A stretch of DNA of 64,000 nt from Pontixanthobacter sp. CEM42 (GCF_017812015.1 NZ_JADQTN010000002.1:682001-746000); one strand, 5' to 3'. Shown: positions 27,367 to 39,071, counted from the first letter of the stretch. Numbers and translations: made by a program. The notes: generated from the letters alone by a model not told the origin.

Positions 27367-27920
27367 CAGACCGTTCCTTCCAGATCTTCGCGCATCTTTA
27401 TTCCGTGGCGGAAAACGCGGGCGAGGATGAACAGCACGATTGCCATCAGGATACCGGTTAAAGAAAACTCGATATCTGCACTCACATCCACATGATCCGG
27501 CATTTGCGCTGCGAGATAAGAGGCAACCGCCCCGATTGGAAACGAGGCCACTTGGAAGAGAAGCACAATCCACCCCATCCGACTCAGGCGGTCGGCATTG
27601 ATTTCGACAAATGGCTCGCCGTCACGGACCGTATCGATAATTCTACCGAGCAACTGGAAGAAGTGGAATGCGGTGGCGACGACGACAATGACTGCGGCGA
27701 GGAACACGACGATCAACGTAAGGATGGTCGCTACGCTTGCAGTGCTGCCGCTATCGGCCAATGAGCTCGCGACCTGATCGGAGTTAAACAGGATAACCGG
27801 GATCAGAATTGTAAGCCCTATGGATACGATCGCTGTGACGGCTTGCAAAAGTACGGTCAGTATCTTGCCAGCGGCGAGAAGCTGGTCCCGCTGCGGCTTT
27901 GTGTGAGACTGGTTGGTCAT
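27366..27920 (-). CDS. DUF2975 membrane protein
   Basis: 184 residues, four hydrophobic segments (ILTVLLQAVTAIVSIGLTILIPVILF, VATILTLIVVFLAAVIVVVATAF, WIVLLFQVASFPIGAVASYLA, SLTGILMAIVLFILARVF). The loop DTVRDGEPFVEINADRLSRMGW is the recognisable DUF2975 signature. In Bacillus the pair YoaS (DUF2975) and YozG (HTH) has the same order; the membrane protein may sense a signal and sequester or control the regulator, which is not established. Coupled to the XRE gene by TGATG. Confidence 0.88.
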   Translation of the reverse strand: MTNQSHTKPQRDQLLAAGKILTVLLQAVTAIVSIGLTILIPVILFNSDQVASSLADSGSTASVATILTLIVVFLAAVIVVVATAFHFFQLLGRIIDTVRDGEPFVEINADRLSRMGWIVLLFQVASFPIGAVASYLAAQMPDHVDVSADIEFSLTGILMAIVLFILARVFRHGIKMREDLEGTV

Positions 27921-27946
27921 GGATTTGGTCCCCTATGTTTTCGGTT

Positions 27947-28078
27947 TCAGATCAGAACGGGCATAGTTAGGACGCTTGCAGCCTGCGCTGGCGGAACGCT
28001 CAACAGCGGTGCGAAGGTCATTGCGACGATGAGCAGAGAGGCCATCGCAGCGGCGGAATTTCGATAGAAACGTGTCAT
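27947..28078 (-). CDS. 43-residue membrane or exported peptide
   Basis: Reads MTRFYRNSAAAMASLLIVAM then TFAPLLSVPPAQAASVLTMPVLI: a positive N-terminus, one hydrophobic helix and a possible signal-peptidase site (AQA-A). GGAGAT lies 6 nt before the ATG at 28078, a strong ribosome site. The stop is 26 nt before the DUF2975 gene, so it is the first gene of that operon. Too short for family assignment; it may be a signal peptide-only protein or a small membrane partner. Confidence 0.65.
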   Translation of the reverse strand: MTRFYRNSAAAMASLLIVAMTFAPLLSVPPAQAASVLTMPVLI

Positions 28079-28201
28079 TTGTTGATCTCCAATATGTTTG
28101 ATATCGAAAATCAATAAGGGCGAGTCGATTTATTGTCAATCAATAATATCGAAAAACAATATGTACCGCATCGTTTTTCGTGATCTTATGGAAGGCAATC
28201 G

Positions 28202-29233
28202 TCAACCATCTTCCCAAATTACCAGCTCGCCATTGGCGTGCATGCAGCCAATTTCGATCCCGTCTCCGGCCTCGGTTTCGCGAGGGGTCAAGAACGGTTC
28301 AAACCGCAGGCCCCAGTGGGATAGCGGGTCGCCGCCGGGCATATTTTCGTAGATAATGTCTTCGGCAAACTCGATCCGGAGCCACTGCAGAACGCCATTC
28401 ACAGTGCCGCCGTTGGAGGTCAGCGTTGTGCGCTGGCGGTCCTCATTCGGTGCGGGTCTGTCGGGTTCAAACACGCAATCATACAATGAGACGGCGGGGC
28501 CGCGCTGAAATTTGTCGCCGCGCGGGACGCTGACCATTGTATCCTTTTTCAGCCGTTCGTTGAGCAGCGAGAGATCGAACCCCTCGACATCGGTTACGTC
28601 AGGGCGAGCATTGCATTCAGCCAAGGCCCCCATAATCGCGCACCGTTCAGGCACAAAGGTTGCGCCGGGATTGGTCAGTTCTTCTGCCGCATGGGCGAGC
28701 GCCTGCATCAAAGTCTCACCCACCACATTGGCGGAGAACAGTTCTGAAATAACCATATCGACGCCGCCACCCAGATCGGCGTCACGATCCAGATCGAGCG
28801 ACATTTTGTTGATGACGGTGATTTTGTCCGACATGCCGTTGGCTTCGATAATATCGCGCGCGAGATCGGCCTTGGTTGCGTTGCGGTCGCAGGCATAGAC
28901 ATGCTTTGCGCCAGCGCGGACGGCCATCATCGCAAGAAGACCGGTCCCGGTGCCGATATCCAAGATCGTCTTGCCTTCGGAAAACCGATCAATCGCTTCA
29001 CGATAGGCGACATTGCGCGGAATGTCGGCCAACATGACTTGATGATAGGTGTGCACTCCGTCTGACAGGACCGTACGGGCGACAGCGTTCAATTCTGCGT
29101 CATCAGGACGTTCGAGCAAAGCGGCTTTGGCCATTTTGACAGCTTGGTCCGCCGATCCGCTTTCTTTCAGGGACATGGCCATGCTGAGAAATACGGCCGG
29201 ATCGTCGAAAATAGACTTGCCTGATTGCGTCAT
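28202..29233 (-). CDS. PRMT-like SAM-dependent methyltransferase
   Basis: 343 residues from ATG 29233 (MTQSGKSIF); a TTG at 29293 would add 20 residues and is less likely. A helical region (VFLSMAMSLKESGSADQAVKMAKAALLERPDDAELNAVA) resembles a TPR. The catalytic core has ILDIGTGTGLLAMMAVRAGAKHVYACD, and VISELFSANVVGE, which keeps the two glutamates of the double-E loop of arginine methyltransferases. The C-terminal beta domain contains GVLQWLRIEFAEDIIYENMPGGDPLSHWG, matching the PRMT barrel with the HW element. Bacterial members exist but are uncharacterised; the target could be a protein Arg. Confidence 0.85.
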   Translation of the reverse strand: MTQSGKSIFDDPAVFLSMAMSLKESGSADQAVKMAKAALLERPDDAELNAVARTVLSDGVHTYHQVMLADIPRNVAYREAIDRFSEGKTILDIGTGTGLLAMMAVRAGAKHVYACDRNATKADLARDIIEANGMSDKITVINKMSLDLDRDADLGGGVDMVISELFSANVVGETLMQALAHAAEELTNPGATFVPERCAIMGALAECNARPDVTDVEGFDLSLLNERLKKDTMVSVPRGDKFQRGPAVSLYDCVFEPDRPAPNEDRQRTTLTSNGGTVNGVLQWLRIEFAEDIIYENMPGGDPLSHWGLRFEPFLTPRETEAGDGIEIGCMHANGELVIWEDG

Positions 29234-29335
29234 TTCTTTGCCAATACCTTTAATAAGAAAGGGGGCGCTATCGCGATTGACGGAATGGGTCAATTAGTGG
29301 TGGAGGTGAGCCACTAGCGAGTAGCCCGTTCCCGT

Positions 29336-29364
29336 TTGACAGGCGCGGGCCGCATTCCTATATG
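29336..29364 (+). promoter_or_regulatory. Sigma-70-type promoter for rpoBC
   Basis: TTGACA at 29336-29341, a 17-nt spacer, and TATATG at 29359-29364: a perfect -35 and a good -10 with optimal spacing. The predicted transcript start near 29371 gives a leader of about 250 nt. Independent of the rplJL operon on the other strand. Confidence 0.7.
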
Positions 29365-29370
29365 GCCGTC

Positions 29371-29623
29371 AACCGCTACTTCGAGCGAGACAGACCATTG
29401 CGCGGTGGTAAGTCCAAGAACGGAAGTAGCTTTCCATAGCCCGCGACGCTTTTGAAGCTGCAGCAGCCCCCTGAAACGGGTGCGATTCGCTGCGGCCTTT
29501 TTGCGTTTGGCCGGAAGGTCATTGGCCAAAGGGTCGAGGGTTATGGTGTGTTCCCGCGCAGACACACTGATGACGCTGGTCAACGCGTAAGACCGGCCTA
29601 TTATTTAAGAGGCAAATACCTCC
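29371..29623 (+). other. Untranslated leader of rpoBC, no gene recognised
   Basis: The 390-bp gap between the PRMT-like gene and rpoB holds the rpoBC promoter and then this stretch. It contains self-complementary GC-rich segments around 29455-29500 (GCTGCAGCAGCCCC ... CGATTCGCTGCGGC). The minus-strand open frame at 29314-29583 (89 codons) lacks a ribosome site and a recognisable fold and is not called. Confidence 0.4.
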
Positions 29624-32600
29624 ATGGCGACCAAGGCAAAACCCATCCGCAAGTCGGGTGCAAACACCGGTACTGCAAAAAAGCGTATCCGTAAGATCTT
29701 CGGTGATATTCACGAAGTCACCAAGATGCCGAACCTGATCGAGGTTCAGCGCGAGAGCTACGAACAGTTCCTCCGCTCTGATCCTTCGATCGATTATGTT
29801 TCGGGCCTCGAAAAGACGCTTCGCAGCGTGTTCCCGATTCGCGATTTCGCCGGCACTGCCGAGCTGGACTTCGTGAATTACGAACTTGAGCCGCCAAAAT
29901 ACGACACAACCGAATGCCGCCAGCGCGGCATCACTTACGCCGCACCGATGAAGGTGACGCTGCGTTTGATCGTGTTTGAGGTCGACCAAGAAACCGAAAC
30001 ACGCTCCGTGCTCGATATTAAAGAGCAGGACGTTTACATGGGCGACATGCCACTGATGACCGGGAACGGTACGTTCATCATCAACGGTACAGAGCGCGTT
30101 ATTGTCAGTCAGATGCACCGTTCGCCGGGTGTGCTGTTTGACCATGACCGCGGCAAAACCCACTCTTCGGGCAAGCTTCTGTTCGCTGCGCGCGTCATTC
30201 CTTACCGTGGTTCGTGGCTTGATTTCGAATTCGACGCCAAGGACATCGTCAATGTTCGGATCGACCGTAAGCGTAAACTGCCGGTCACTAGCCTGCTATT
30301 CGCGCTGGGCCTCGATCACGAGGGCATTCTCGATCACTTCTATGACACTGTCACTTGGGAGCGTGTATCGGGCAAAAAGGGAGATGGCTGGAAAATGCCA
30401 TTCGACCCTGAAGCATGGCGCAATGCCAAGCCTGCCTTCGCACTGGTCGATGCCAAAACCGGCGAAGAAATCTTCGCTGCAAACCAGAAGATTTCCCCGC
30501 GCGCTGCCAACAAAGCAGCCAAGGACGGTCTCAAGGACCTGCTGATCCCAACCGAAGAAGTCTTTGCACGCTACGCCGCTCGCGATCTGATCGACGAGAA
30601 AACCGGCCGCATTTACATCGAAGCAGGCGATGAAGTCTCTGCCGAAAACCTCGAAGTGCTCGACGCCGCTGGCATCGACCGCCTTGAACTTCTCGACATT
30701 GATGAAATCAACACTGGCCCATGGATCCGCAACACTCTGGCAGTCGATAAGGCTGAAAATCGCGACGAAGGTCTCGAAGCCATTTACAAAGTTATGCGCC
30801 CGGGTGAGCCGCCAACCAAGGAAACAGCGGAAGCTCTGTTCGAAGGCCTGTTCTTCGACGGCGACCGTTATGACCTTTCGGCTGTTGGCCGCGTAAAACT
30901 CAACATGCGTCTGGAACTGGACGCTGAAGACACCGTGACCACGCTGCGCAAGGAAGACATCCTCGCGGTTGTGAAGGAAATGGTCGATCTGAAAGACGGC
31001 AAGGGCGAGGTTGATGATATCGATAACCTCGGCAACCGCCGTGTTCGTTCGGTCGGTGAGCTTCTGGAAAACCAATACCGTGTCGGTTTGCTCCGGATGG
31101 AGCGTGCCGTTAAAGAACGCATGAGCTCGGTCGATGTGTCGACTGTGATGCCGAACGATCTGATTAACGCGAAGCCAGCAGTTGCTGCGGTTCGTGAATT
31201 CTTCGGTTCGTCACAGCTTTCGCAGTTTATGGACCAAACCAACCCGCTTTCCGAAGTGACGCATAAGCGCCGCGTTTCGGCACTCGGCCCCGGCGGTCTG
31301 ACGCGTGAGCGCGCTGGCTTCGAAGTCCGCGACGTTCACCCGACGCATTATGGCCGTATCTGCCCGATTGAGACGCCGGAAGGCCCGAACATCGGTCTGA
31401 TCAACAGCCTGGCATCGTTCAGCCGCGTCAACAAATACGGCTTCATCGAAACACCATACCGTGCTGTCAAAGACGGCAAAGTAACCGGTGAAGTTGCCTA
31501 TCTGTCAGCGATGGAAGAGCAGAAGCACGCCGTTGCGCAAGCCTCTGCTGCCCTGAACGACGACGGTACTTTCGTGGAAGACCTCGTTTCGGCCCGTCAG
31601 GCTGGCGAGTTCGTAATGCTGCCAAACGATCAAATCACGCTGATGGATGTTTCGCCCAAGCAGCTGGTTTCGGTTGCTGCCTCGCTCATTCCGTTCCTGG
31701 AAAACGATGACGCGAACCGCGCATTGATGGGATCGAACATGCAGCGCCAGGCTGTGCCATTGGTGAAAGCCGAAGCACCGTTTGTCGGAACCGGCATGGA
31801 AGAAACCGTGGCGCGCGATTCCGGCGCTGCGATTTCGGCCACACGCGGCGGTATCGTTGACCAAGTCGACGCGACCCGGATCGTGATCCGTGCAATCGGT
31901 GATGTTGAGCCCGGCCAGTCGGGCGTCGACATTTACACACTGCAGAAATTCCAACGTTCCAACCAGAACACTTGCATCAACCAGCGTCCGCTGGTGAAAG
32001 TTGGTGAGACGATTGAGCAAGGCGATATCATCGCTGATGGTCCGTCGACTGATCTGGGCGAACTGGCACTGGGCAAGAACAGCCTCGTCGCCTTTATGCC
32101 TTGGAATGGCTACAACTACGAAGATTCTATTCTGATCTCCGAGCGTATTGTGAAGGATGATGTGTTCACCTCGATCCATATCGAGGAATTCGAAGTCATG
32201 GCCCGCGATACGAAGCTCGGCCCTGAAGATATCACACGCGATATTCCGAATGTCGGCGAGGAAGCTCTGCGCAACCTCGACGAGGCGGGTATCGTCTATA
32301 TCGGTGCAGAAGTGCATCCGGGCGATATCCTTGCAGGTAAGATCACACCGAAGGGCGAAAGCCCGATGACGCCGGAAGAAAAGCTCCTCCGTGCGATCTT
32401 TGGTGAGAAAGCTTCTGATGTTCGCGATACCTCGCTCCGTCTACCACCCGGCGTCGCCGGTACGGTCGTCGAAGTGCGTGTGTTCAACCGTCACGGTATT
32501 GAAGTCGATGACCGTACACGTGCGATCCAACAGGAAGAAATCGAGCGTCTGCGCAAGGATAGCGCCGACGAACGCAGTATCCTGAACCGTGCAACCTATA

Positions 32601-33826
32601 ACCGCCTGCGTGACATGCTGACCGGTCAGACCACTTCTGCCGCGCCGAAAGGCGTCAAGAAGGGATCGAAGATCGACGAAGCCGTTCTAGAAGGCGTCGA
32701 GAAGCACGAATGGTTCAAATTCGCGGTTGCCGATGACAAGCGCCAGCAGCAGCTGGAAGCGATTAAGAGCCAGTATGACGAAGCCATCAAAGGCATCGAA
32801 GACAAGTTCGAAGATCGTAAGGAAAAGCTGGAGCGCGGCGACGAATTGATGCCGGGCGTTCTGAAGATGGTCAAAGTCTTCGTGGCGGTGAAGCGCAAGC
32901 TGCAACCGGGCGACAAGATGGCCGGCCGTCACGGAAACAAGGGTGTTATCTCGCGGATTCTCCCGCAAGAAGACATGCCGTTCCTGGAAGACGGTTCACC
33001 AGTCGATATCGTTCTGAACCCGCTGGGCGTGCCTTCGCGAATGAACGTTGGACAAATCTTCGAAACGCACCTCGGCATGGCCGCTCGTGGTCTGGGGCAT
33101 CAGGTGACTGAAGCTCTGGAAGAGTGGAAGCGCGCAAACCCGAATGCGGCTGAAGACTATGCCAAGGCACAACCGCCGGAAGCCGTGATCGACCGTCTGA
33201 AGAATGCTTATGGCGATGATTACCACGGCGAAATCGATGCCCGCTCTACTGCGGAAATCGTAGAACTGGCGGGCAATCTGACCAATGGTGTTCCGATGGG
33301 TACGCCAGTGTTCGATGGCGCGATCGAAGGCGATGTTACCACCATGCTTGAGCGGGCTGATTTGCCCGGTTCGGGTCAGGTGACATTGTATGATGGCCGC
33401 ACCGGTGATGCTTTCGACCGTAAGGTGACAGTGGGCTACATCTACATGCTCAAACTGCACCACTTGGTCGATGACAAGATCCACGCCCGTTCGATTGGCC
33501 CCTACAGCCTCGTCACGCAGCAGCCGCTGGGTGGTAAGGCGCAGTTCGGTGGTCAGCGCTTCGGTGAGATGGAGGTCTGGGCGCTCCAGGCCTACGGCGC
33601 CGCGTATACGTTGCAGGAAATGCTCACTGTGAAGTCGGATGACGTGATCGGACGGACCAAGGTTTACGAAGCGATCGTCAAAGGCGACGACACTTTCGAA
33701 GCGGGCATTCCGGAGAGCTTCAACGTTCTCGTCAAGGAAATGCGCAGCCTGGGTCTCAATGTCGAATTGTCCTCTCTCTCCGATGGAGAAGATGGCGATG
33801 ACGATATGCAGATTGCCGCAGAATAA
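29624..33826 (+). CDS. rpoB: DNA-directed RNA polymerase subunit beta
   Basis: 1400 residues, full length for an alphaproteobacterium. N-terminus [12 protein letters not shown]; the rifampicin region shows [34 protein letters not shown] with wild-type residues at the usual resistance positions (D, H, S). [17 protein letters not shown], the [13 protein letters not shown] active-site segment and [25 protein letters not shown] at the C-terminus are intact. The acidic tail is [14 protein letters not shown]. Followed by rpoC after 54 nt. Transcribed from its own promoter at 29336. Confidence 0.99.
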   Translation: MATKAKPIRKSGANTGTAKKRIRKIFGDIHEVTKMPNLIEVQRESYEQFLRSDPSIDYVSGLEKTLRSVFPIRDFAGTAELDFVNYELEPPKYDTTECRQRGITYAAPMKVTLRLIVFEVDQETETRSVLDIKEQDVYMGDMPLMTGNGTFIINGTERVIVSQMHRSPGVLFDHDRGKTHSSGKLLFAARVIPYRGSWLDFEFDAKDIVNVRIDRKRKLPVTSLLFALGLDHEGILDHFYDTVTWERVSGKKGDGWKMPFDPEAWRNAKPAFALVDAKTGEEIFAANQKISPRAANKAAKDGLKDLLIPTEEVFARYAARDLIDEKTGRIYIEAGDEVSAENLEVLDAAGIDRLELLDIDEINTGPWIRNTLAVDKAENRDEGLEAIYKVMRPGEPPTKETAEALFEGLFFDGDRYDLSAVGRVKLNMRLELDAEDTVTTLRKEDILAVVKEMVDLKDGKGEVDDIDNLGNRRVRSVGELLENQYRVGLLRMERAVKERMSSVDVSTVMPNDLINAKPAVAAVREFFGSSQLSQFMDQTNPLSEVTHKRRVSALGPGGLTRERAGFEVRDVHPTHYGRICPIETPEGPNIGLINSLASFSRVNKYGFIETPYRAVKDGKVTGEVAYLSAMEEQKHAVAQASAALNDDGTFVEDLVSARQAGEFVMLPNDQITLMDVSPKQLVSVAASLIPFLENDDANRALMGSNMQRQAVPLVKAEAPFVGTGMEETVARDSGAAISATRGGIVDQVDATRIVIRAIGDVEPGQSGVDIYTLQKFQRSNQNTCINQRPLVKVGETIEQGDIIADGPSTDLGELALGKNSLVAFMPWNGYNYEDSILISERIVKDDVFTSIHIEEFEVMARDTKLGPEDITRDIPNVGEEALRNLDEAGIVYIGAEVHPGDILAGKITPKGESPMTPEEKLLRAIFGEKASDVRDTSLRLPPGVAGTVVEVRVFNRHGIEVDDRTRAIQQEEIERLRKDSADERSILNRATYNRLRDMLTGQTTSAAPKGVKKGSKIDEAVLEGVEKHEWFKFAVADDKRQQQLEAIKSQYDEAIKGIEDKFEDRKEKLERGDELMPGVLKMVKVFVAVKRKLQPGDKMAGRHGNKGVISRILPQEDMPFLEDGSPVDIVLNPLGVPSRMNVGQIFETHLGMAARGLGHQVTEALEEWKRANPNAAEDYAKAQPPEAVIDRLKNAYGDDYHGEIDARSTAEIVELAGNLTNGVPMGTPVFDGAIEGDVTTMLERADLPGSGQVTLYDGRTGDAFDRKVTVGYIYMLKLHHLVDDKIHARSIGPYSLVTQQPLGGKAQFGGQRFGEMEVWALQAYGAAYTLQEMLTVKSDDVIGRTKVYEAIVKGDDTFEAGIPESFNVLVKEMRSLGLNVELSSLSDGEDGDDDMQIAAE

Positions 33827-33880
33827 GCCGACTGAAGGATTGACCCTGACCCTCCCGAGCGAGGGAAACGGAGCTAAATT

Positions 33881-36800
33881 ATGAATGATCTAACCAAATT
33901 CACCAACCAGCTGGCTAAGCCGGAAACCTTCGACCAGATCCAGATCGGTCTGGCCTCGCCAGAGCGTATCCGCAGCTGGTCTTTCGGCGAAATCAAAAAG
34001 CCGGAAACGATCAACTACCGGACGTTCAAGCCAGAGCGTGACGGCCTGTTCTGCGCGCGCATCTTCGGTCCTGTGAAGGACTACGAATGCCTGTGCGGCA
34101 AATATAAGCGCATGAAGTATAAAGGCGTCGTCTGTGAGAAGTGCGGCGTTGAAGTGACTGTGACCAAAGTCCGCCGCGAGCGGATGGGTCACATCGAACT
34201 GGCTGCGCCGGTTGCCCACATCTGGTTCCTCAAATCGCTGCCTTCGCGCATCGGTTTGCTGCTCGATATGCAGCTCAAGCAGCTTGAGCGCGTTCTCTAC
34301 TTCGAAAGCTACATCGTCACCGAGCCTGGCCTTACTCCGATGGAGAAGTTCCAGCTACTGACTGAAGACGAGCTGGTCGAAGCGCAGGACGAGTATGGCG
34401 AAGACGCTTTCTCTGCCGGTATCGGCGCGGAAGCGGTCAAATTCATGCTGATGGATCTCGATCTGGAGCAAGAGCGTGACGATCTGATGGAAGAGCTGCG
34501 GACTACCAAGTCCAAGCTCAAGCCAGCCAAGATCATCAAACGTCTGAAAGTCGTTGAAAGTTTCATCGACTCGGGCAACCGTCCTGAGTGGATGATCCTC
34601 GAAGTTGTGCCGGTTATTCCGCCCGAGCTGCGCCCGCTGGTGCCGCTGGATGGTGGCCGTTTCGCGACGTCGGATCTCAACGATCTTTATCGCCGCGTGA
34701 TCAACCGTAACAACCGTCTGAAGCGTCTGATCGAACTGCGTGCTCCTGACATCATCGTCCGGAACGAGAAGCGTATGCTTCAAGAAGCCGTCGATGCGCT
34801 GTTCGACAATGGCCGTCGCGGCCGTGTCATCACCGGTGCGAACAAGCGTCCGCTGAAATCTTTGAGCGACATGCTCAAAGGTAAGCAGGGCCGTTTCCGT
34901 CAGAACCTTCTCGGTAAGCGTGTCGACTATTCAGGCCGTTCGGTCATTGTTACCGGCCCTGAATTGAAACTGCACCAGTGCGGTCTTCCCAAGAAGATGG
35001 CGCTCGAGCTGTTCAAGCCGTTCATCTACGCCCGTCTGGACGCGAAGGGTCTTTCAATGACCTTGAAGCAAGCCAAGAAATGGGTCGAGAAAGAGCGTAA
35101 GGAAGTGTGGGACATCCTCGACGAGGTTATCCGTGAACACCCCGTCATGCTTAACCGTGCGCCGACGCTTCACCGTCTTGGCATTCAGGCATTCGAACCC
35201 GTTCTGATCGAAGGTAAAGCTATCCAGCTTCACCCGCTGGTCTGTTCTGCGTTTAACGCCGACTTCGATGGTGACCAAATGGCCGTCCACGTGCCGCTCT
35301 CGCTGGAAGCCCAGCTCGAAGCACGCGTGCTGATGATGTCGACCAACAACATCCTCTCGCCAGCCAATGGCAAGCCGATCATCGTTCCTTCGCAGGATAT
35401 GGTGCTGGGTATCTATTATCTTTCGATGGACCGTCAGGAGAAAACCCCTGAGTACGTCGAAGAGAATGGCGAGAAGATCGAGAAACTGCCGCGCTTCACC
35501 GATATGGCCGAAGTGCACCAGGCTCTCGAAGTCGGTGCGGTTACGTACCACTCCAAAGTCATCACCCGCGTCCCGCAAGCTGATGAAGACGGCAAGATCG
35601 TCCTCAAACGCTTCATCACGACGCCGGGCCGTTTGCTGATCGGCGAATGTCTGCCGAAGAACCACAAGGTTCCTTTCGACATCATCAACCGCCTTCTGAC
35701 GAAGAAGGAAATCGGTGACGTGATCGACCAAGTCTATCGTCACACCGGTCAGAAAGACACGGTGCTGTTCGCCGATGCGATCATGTCGCTGGGCTTCAAG
35801 CACGCGTTCAAAGCCGGTATTTCCTTCGGTAAGGACGACATGATCATCCCTGATTCCAAGGATGGCATGATCGAAGAAGCCAAGGCGCTGGTTGCTGACT
35901 ATGAGCAGCAGTACCAGGACGGTCTGATCACGCAGCAAGAGAAGTACAACAAAGTCATCGACGCATGGTCGCGTTGTGGTGATACCGTTGCTGACGCGAT
36001 GATGGATGAGATTAAGGCTCAGCCGGTCGACAAGGATGGCCGCCAGGCAGACATCAACGCGATCTACATGATGGCTCACTCAGGTGCGCGTGGTTCGCCA
36101 GCGCAGATGAAGCAGCTTGCCGGTATGCGCGGTCTGATGGCCAAACCGTCGGGCGAGATTATCGAAACGCCGATTATCTCGAACTTTAAAGAAGGCCTGA
36201 CCGTTCTCGAATACTTCAACTCCACCCACGGTGCCCGTAAGGGTCTCGCGGATACGGCGCTCAAGACGGCTAACTCGGGTTATCTGACTCGCCGTCTGGT
36301 CGACGTGTCGCAAGACTGCACGATCGTGATCGAAGACTGTAAAACGTCGAACGCGCTGGAAATGCGCGCCATCGTACAGGGCGGTAGCGTTATCGCTTCG
36401 CTTGGTGAGCGTATTCTGGGCCGGACGACTGCAGAGGACCTCGTCAACGCGAAGACTGACGAAGTCATCGTGAAAGCGGGCACACTGGTTGACGAAGCCA
36501 TGGTCAAGGAAATCGAAGCGGCCGAAGTTCAGTCCGCCAAGATCCGCTCGCCACTGGTTTGCGAAGCCGAGCAAGGCGTCTGCGGCAAGTGTTACGGACG
36601 TGACCTTGCCCGCGGTACTCCGGTCAATATCGGTGAAGCTGTCGGCGTTATCGCTGCGCAGTCGATCGGTGAGCCGGGTACGCAGCTGACGATGCGGACA
36701 TTCCACATTGGCGGCGCGGCGCAGGTTAACGAAACCAGCCACCTCGAAGCGATCTCTGACGGTAAAGTCGAATATCGCGATATGCCGACCATTACCGACA

Positions 36801-38233
36801 AGCAGGGCCGTATGCTCTCGCTCGCGCGTTCTGGTGAAATCGCGGTGATCGATGCCGAGGGCCGTGAGCGTGAAATGCACAAGGTTCCTTACGGTACCGT
36901 CTTGCTCAATAAGAGCGGCGCGAAGATCAAGGAAGGCGATCGTCTGGCTGAATGGGATCCGTTCACCCTGCCGATCATCACCGAAACCTCAGGTAAGGTG
37001 ACGTTCCAAGATCTGATCGATGGTACGACGATGGAAGAGCGCGTTGATGACGCAACGGGCATCGCCCAGCGTGTTGTTACCGAAAACCGTGCAACTGGCC
37101 GGAAGAAGAAAGAGGACCTCCGTCCTCGTCTGACACTGCTCGGCGAAGGTGAGACCATTGGCGAAGACGGCGAAACCGATGCCCAGCGTTATATGCTGGC
37201 ACCGGGCACCTCGCTGTCGGTCGATGATGGTCAAGAAGTACAGGCAGGTGACATTCTTGCCCGTGCATCGCGTGAAGCTTCAAAGACTCGCGACATTACG
37301 GGTGGTCTGCCACGCGTTGCCGAGCTGTTCGAAGCCCGCATTCCGAAAGACAATGCGATCATCGCCAAGATTTCGGGCAAGATCGAATTCGTTCGCGAAT
37401 ACAAAGCCAAGCGCAAGATCGCGATTGTTCCGGATGCAGAGGCCGAGAACCAAGATCGCGTCGAGTATCTGATCGCGAAGACGAAAGTCCTCGATGTTCA
37501 GGAAGGCGATCACGTGAAGAAGGGCGATACCCTGATTTCCGGTAGCCCGAACCCACATGACATCTTGGATGTTCTGGGTGTCGAGCCACTGGCTGAGTAT
37601 CTCGTTGACGAGATTCAGGAAGTGTACCGACTCCAAGGCGTGAAAATCAACGATAAGCACATCGAGACGATTGTTCGTCAGATGCTGCAGAAAGTTGAGA
37701 TTACCAAAGGCGGCGACACTACGCTGCTCGCGGGTGAGCAAGTCGACCGTGCAGAAATGGACGAGTACAATGCGAAGCTGACGAAGAAGCAGGAAAAGGC
37801 CGAAGGTAAGCCAATTCTGCTCGGAATCACCAAAGCCTCGCTGCAGACACGTTCGTTTATCTCGGCTGCTTCGTTCCAGGAAACCACACGCGTGCTGACG
37901 CAGGCGGCGGTTGAAGGGAAGAAGGACACGCTTGTCGGTCTGAAGGAAAACGTGATCGTTGGCCGTTTGATCCCTGCCGGTACCGGCGCGGGTATGAACC
38001 GGATGCGTGTCACAGCCTCGAGCCGCGATGCCGCACTCCGCGCCGCATGGAAGAAGCAGCAAGACGCTCTTGCCGCTGCTGAAGCTGCCGGTGAAGTGAT
38101 TGAAGAGCCGGAAACGGATGCTCCAGTCGACGCACCCATGGATGAGGCCGCGATGGCTGCAGCCATGGGCGGTTCTGGGGGCGGTGAAGCAGCTCCAGCC
38201 GCTGATGCGCCGGAGACGCCTGAAGCTGAATAA
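33881..38233 (+). CDS. rpoC: DNA-directed RNA polymerase subunit beta'
   Basis: 1450 residues. Contains the N-terminal zinc site [23 protein letters not shown], the catalytic [14 protein letters not shown] with three Asp that hold Mg, the trigger-loop region [25 protein letters not shown], and the second zinc site with [16 protein letters not shown]. The C-terminus carries an Ala/Glu-rich extension (about the last 50 residues, with [16 protein letters not shown]). Second gene of rpoBC; a terminator follows at 38257. Confidence 0.99.
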   Translation: MNDLTKFTNQLAKPETFDQIQIGLASPERIRSWSFGEIKKPETINYRTFKPERDGLFCARIFGPVKDYECLCGKYKRMKYKGVVCEKCGVEVTVTKVRRERMGHIELAAPVAHIWFLKSLPSRIGLLLDMQLKQLERVLYFESYIVTEPGLTPMEKFQLLTEDELVEAQDEYGEDAFSAGIGAEAVKFMLMDLDLEQERDDLMEELRTTKSKLKPAKIIKRLKVVESFIDSGNRPEWMILEVVPVIPPELRPLVPLDGGRFATSDLNDLYRRVINRNNRLKRLIELRAPDIIVRNEKRMLQEAVDALFDNGRRGRVITGANKRPLKSLSDMLKGKQGRFRQNLLGKRVDYSGRSVIVTGPELKLHQCGLPKKMALELFKPFIYARLDAKGLSMTLKQAKKWVEKERKEVWDILDEVIREHPVMLNRAPTLHRLGIQAFEPVLIEGKAIQLHPLVCSAFNADFDGDQMAVHVPLSLEAQLEARVLMMSTNNILSPANGKPIIVPSQDMVLGIYYLSMDRQEKTPEYVEENGEKIEKLPRFTDMAEVHQALEVGAVTYHSKVITRVPQADEDGKIVLKRFITTPGRLLIGECLPKNHKVPFDIINRLLTKKEIGDVIDQVYRHTGQKDTVLFADAIMSLGFKHAFKAGISFGKDDMIIPDSKDGMIEEAKALVADYEQQYQDGLITQQEKYNKVIDAWSRCGDTVADAMMDEIKAQPVDKDGRQADINAIYMMAHSGARGSPAQMKQLAGMRGLMAKPSGEIIETPIISNFKEGLTVLEYFNSTHGARKGLADTALKTANSGYLTRRLVDVSQDCTIVIEDCKTSNALEMRAIVQGGSVIASLGERILGRTTAEDLVNAKTDEVIVKAGTLVDEAMVKEIEAAEVQSAKIRSPLVCEAEQGVCGKCYGRDLARGTPVNIGEAVGVIAAQSIGEPGTQLTMRTFHIGGAAQVNETSHLEAISDGKVEYRDMPTITDKQGRMLSLARSGEIAVIDAEGREREMHKVPYGTVLLNKSGAKIKEGDRLAEWDPFTLPIITETSGKVTFQDLIDGTTMEERVDDATGIAQRVVTENRATGRKKKEDLRPRLTLLGEGETIGEDGETDAQRYMLAPGTSLSVDDGQEVQAGDILARASREASKTRDITGGLPRVAELFEARIPKDNAIIAKISGKIEFVREYKAKRKIAIVPDAEAENQDRVEYLIAKTKVLDVQEGDHVKKGDTLISGSPNPHDILDVLGVEPLAEYLVDEIQEVYRLQGVKINDKHIETIVRQMLQKVEITKGGDTTLLAGEQVDRAEMDEYNAKLTKKQEKAEGKPILLGITKASLQTRSFISAASFQETTRVLTQAAVEGKKDTLVGLKENVIVGRLIPAGTGAGMNRMRVTASSRDAALRAAWKKQQDALAAAEAAGEVIEEPETDAPVDAPMDEAAMAAAMGGSGGGEAAPAADAPETPEAE

Positions 38234-38256
38234 GCCTCAAGCCAACCAAACAAAAG

Positions 38257-38291
38257 ACCCCGCTGGAACTCAGGTTCCGGCGGGGTTTTTT
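38257..38291 (+). terminator. Intrinsic terminator of rpoBC
   Basis: A 13-bp stem (38257-38269 with 38274-38286, one G-U pair), TCAG loop, then a run of six T. Confidence 0.92.
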
Positions 38292-38351
38292 CTTGCCAGT
38301 TTCAAATGGTCGCGACAGACTTCGCCCACCTAGAACATCAAGGAGGGACTT

Positions 38352-39071
38352 ATGAAGTTTGGCAAAATCCTTTTGGTCGCAGCGACATTTGCGCTGACAC
38401 TGCCCGTACCCGTCTCCGCGCAGGACGAGAATGTCGTGGTGGTTACTGGTCAACGCTCTGACCGGTCGAGCAACTTTCAGTATTATGATGATGACCAGTC
38501 TGCAATCGGCTTCACGCGCAAAGCCGATTACTTTGTCAAACCGATCTATGTGAACTCGGACTCGCGCGGTGCCGATCTGCGCCGTGATGAACTGTTCTCG
38601 ATGCTGCGCGCAACGATTGAACAGGCCAACCGCGACGGCATTTCGCTGATCGCGGGCGATTACGGTCTACGCAAGCTGACACTGGAGAACATGGAGAAGC
38701 TGTCGGTTAGATCCGGCGGAAGGCCCGATACAAGTCGAGTAACGATCTATGCCCGGCTGCCTGTATCCGGCGAAGATGCCCGGGCAAGCCTCGCGAATGA
38801 ACGGATCGAGACTTTCGCCAAGGGGATTCCGGTGACCGGGCGGTCATTCCTGCAGACGGGTTCGATCAGCCTCGCGATTGATGACCCCGACCAGTACCGG
38901 ATCGATGTTGTTCGCGCAGTTGCTGCGGAATCGCGCCGCTACGCGTCGCTATTCGGATCCGATTATGGCGTCGAAATACGCGGTCTCGATTCCGAATTGT
39001 TCTGGCAGCAGGCGAGCGAGACCGAGGTGTTCCTATATATCTCACACAGCTTCGTGATCAGCCCGAAATAA
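38352..39071 (+). CDS. Secreted protein, possibly SIMPL-like
   Basis: 239 residues, signal peptide MKFGKILLVAATFALTLPVPVSA, with AGGAGGGACTT before the ATG. The mature start DENVVVVTGQR resembles the plug entrance of TonB-dependent receptors, but the protein is far too short and has no barrel. The pattern KADYFVKPIYVNSDSRGADLRRDELFSMLRATIEQA followed by alternating beta/alpha segments recalls SIMPL (DUF541) proteins, a tentative comparison. Two short hydrophobic strands end the protein (FLYISHSFVISPK). Function unknown. Confidence 0.6.
   Translation: MKFGKILLVAATFALTLPVPVSAQDENVVVVTGQRSDRSSNFQYYDDDQSAIGFTRKADYFVKPIYVNSDSRGADLRRDELFSMLRATIEQANRDGISLIAGDYGLRKLTLENMEKLSVRSGGRPDTSRVTIYARLPVSGEDARASLANERIETFAKGIPVTGRSFLQTGSISLAIDDPDQYRIDVVRAVAAESRRYASLFGSDYGVEIRGLDSELFWQQASETEVFLYISHSFVISPK

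Noticed and set aside
29314-29583. Minus-strand open frame of 89 codons in the rpoB leader
   Set aside because: No ribosome site, no recognisable domain, and it lies opposite a strong promoter and leader; probably chance.
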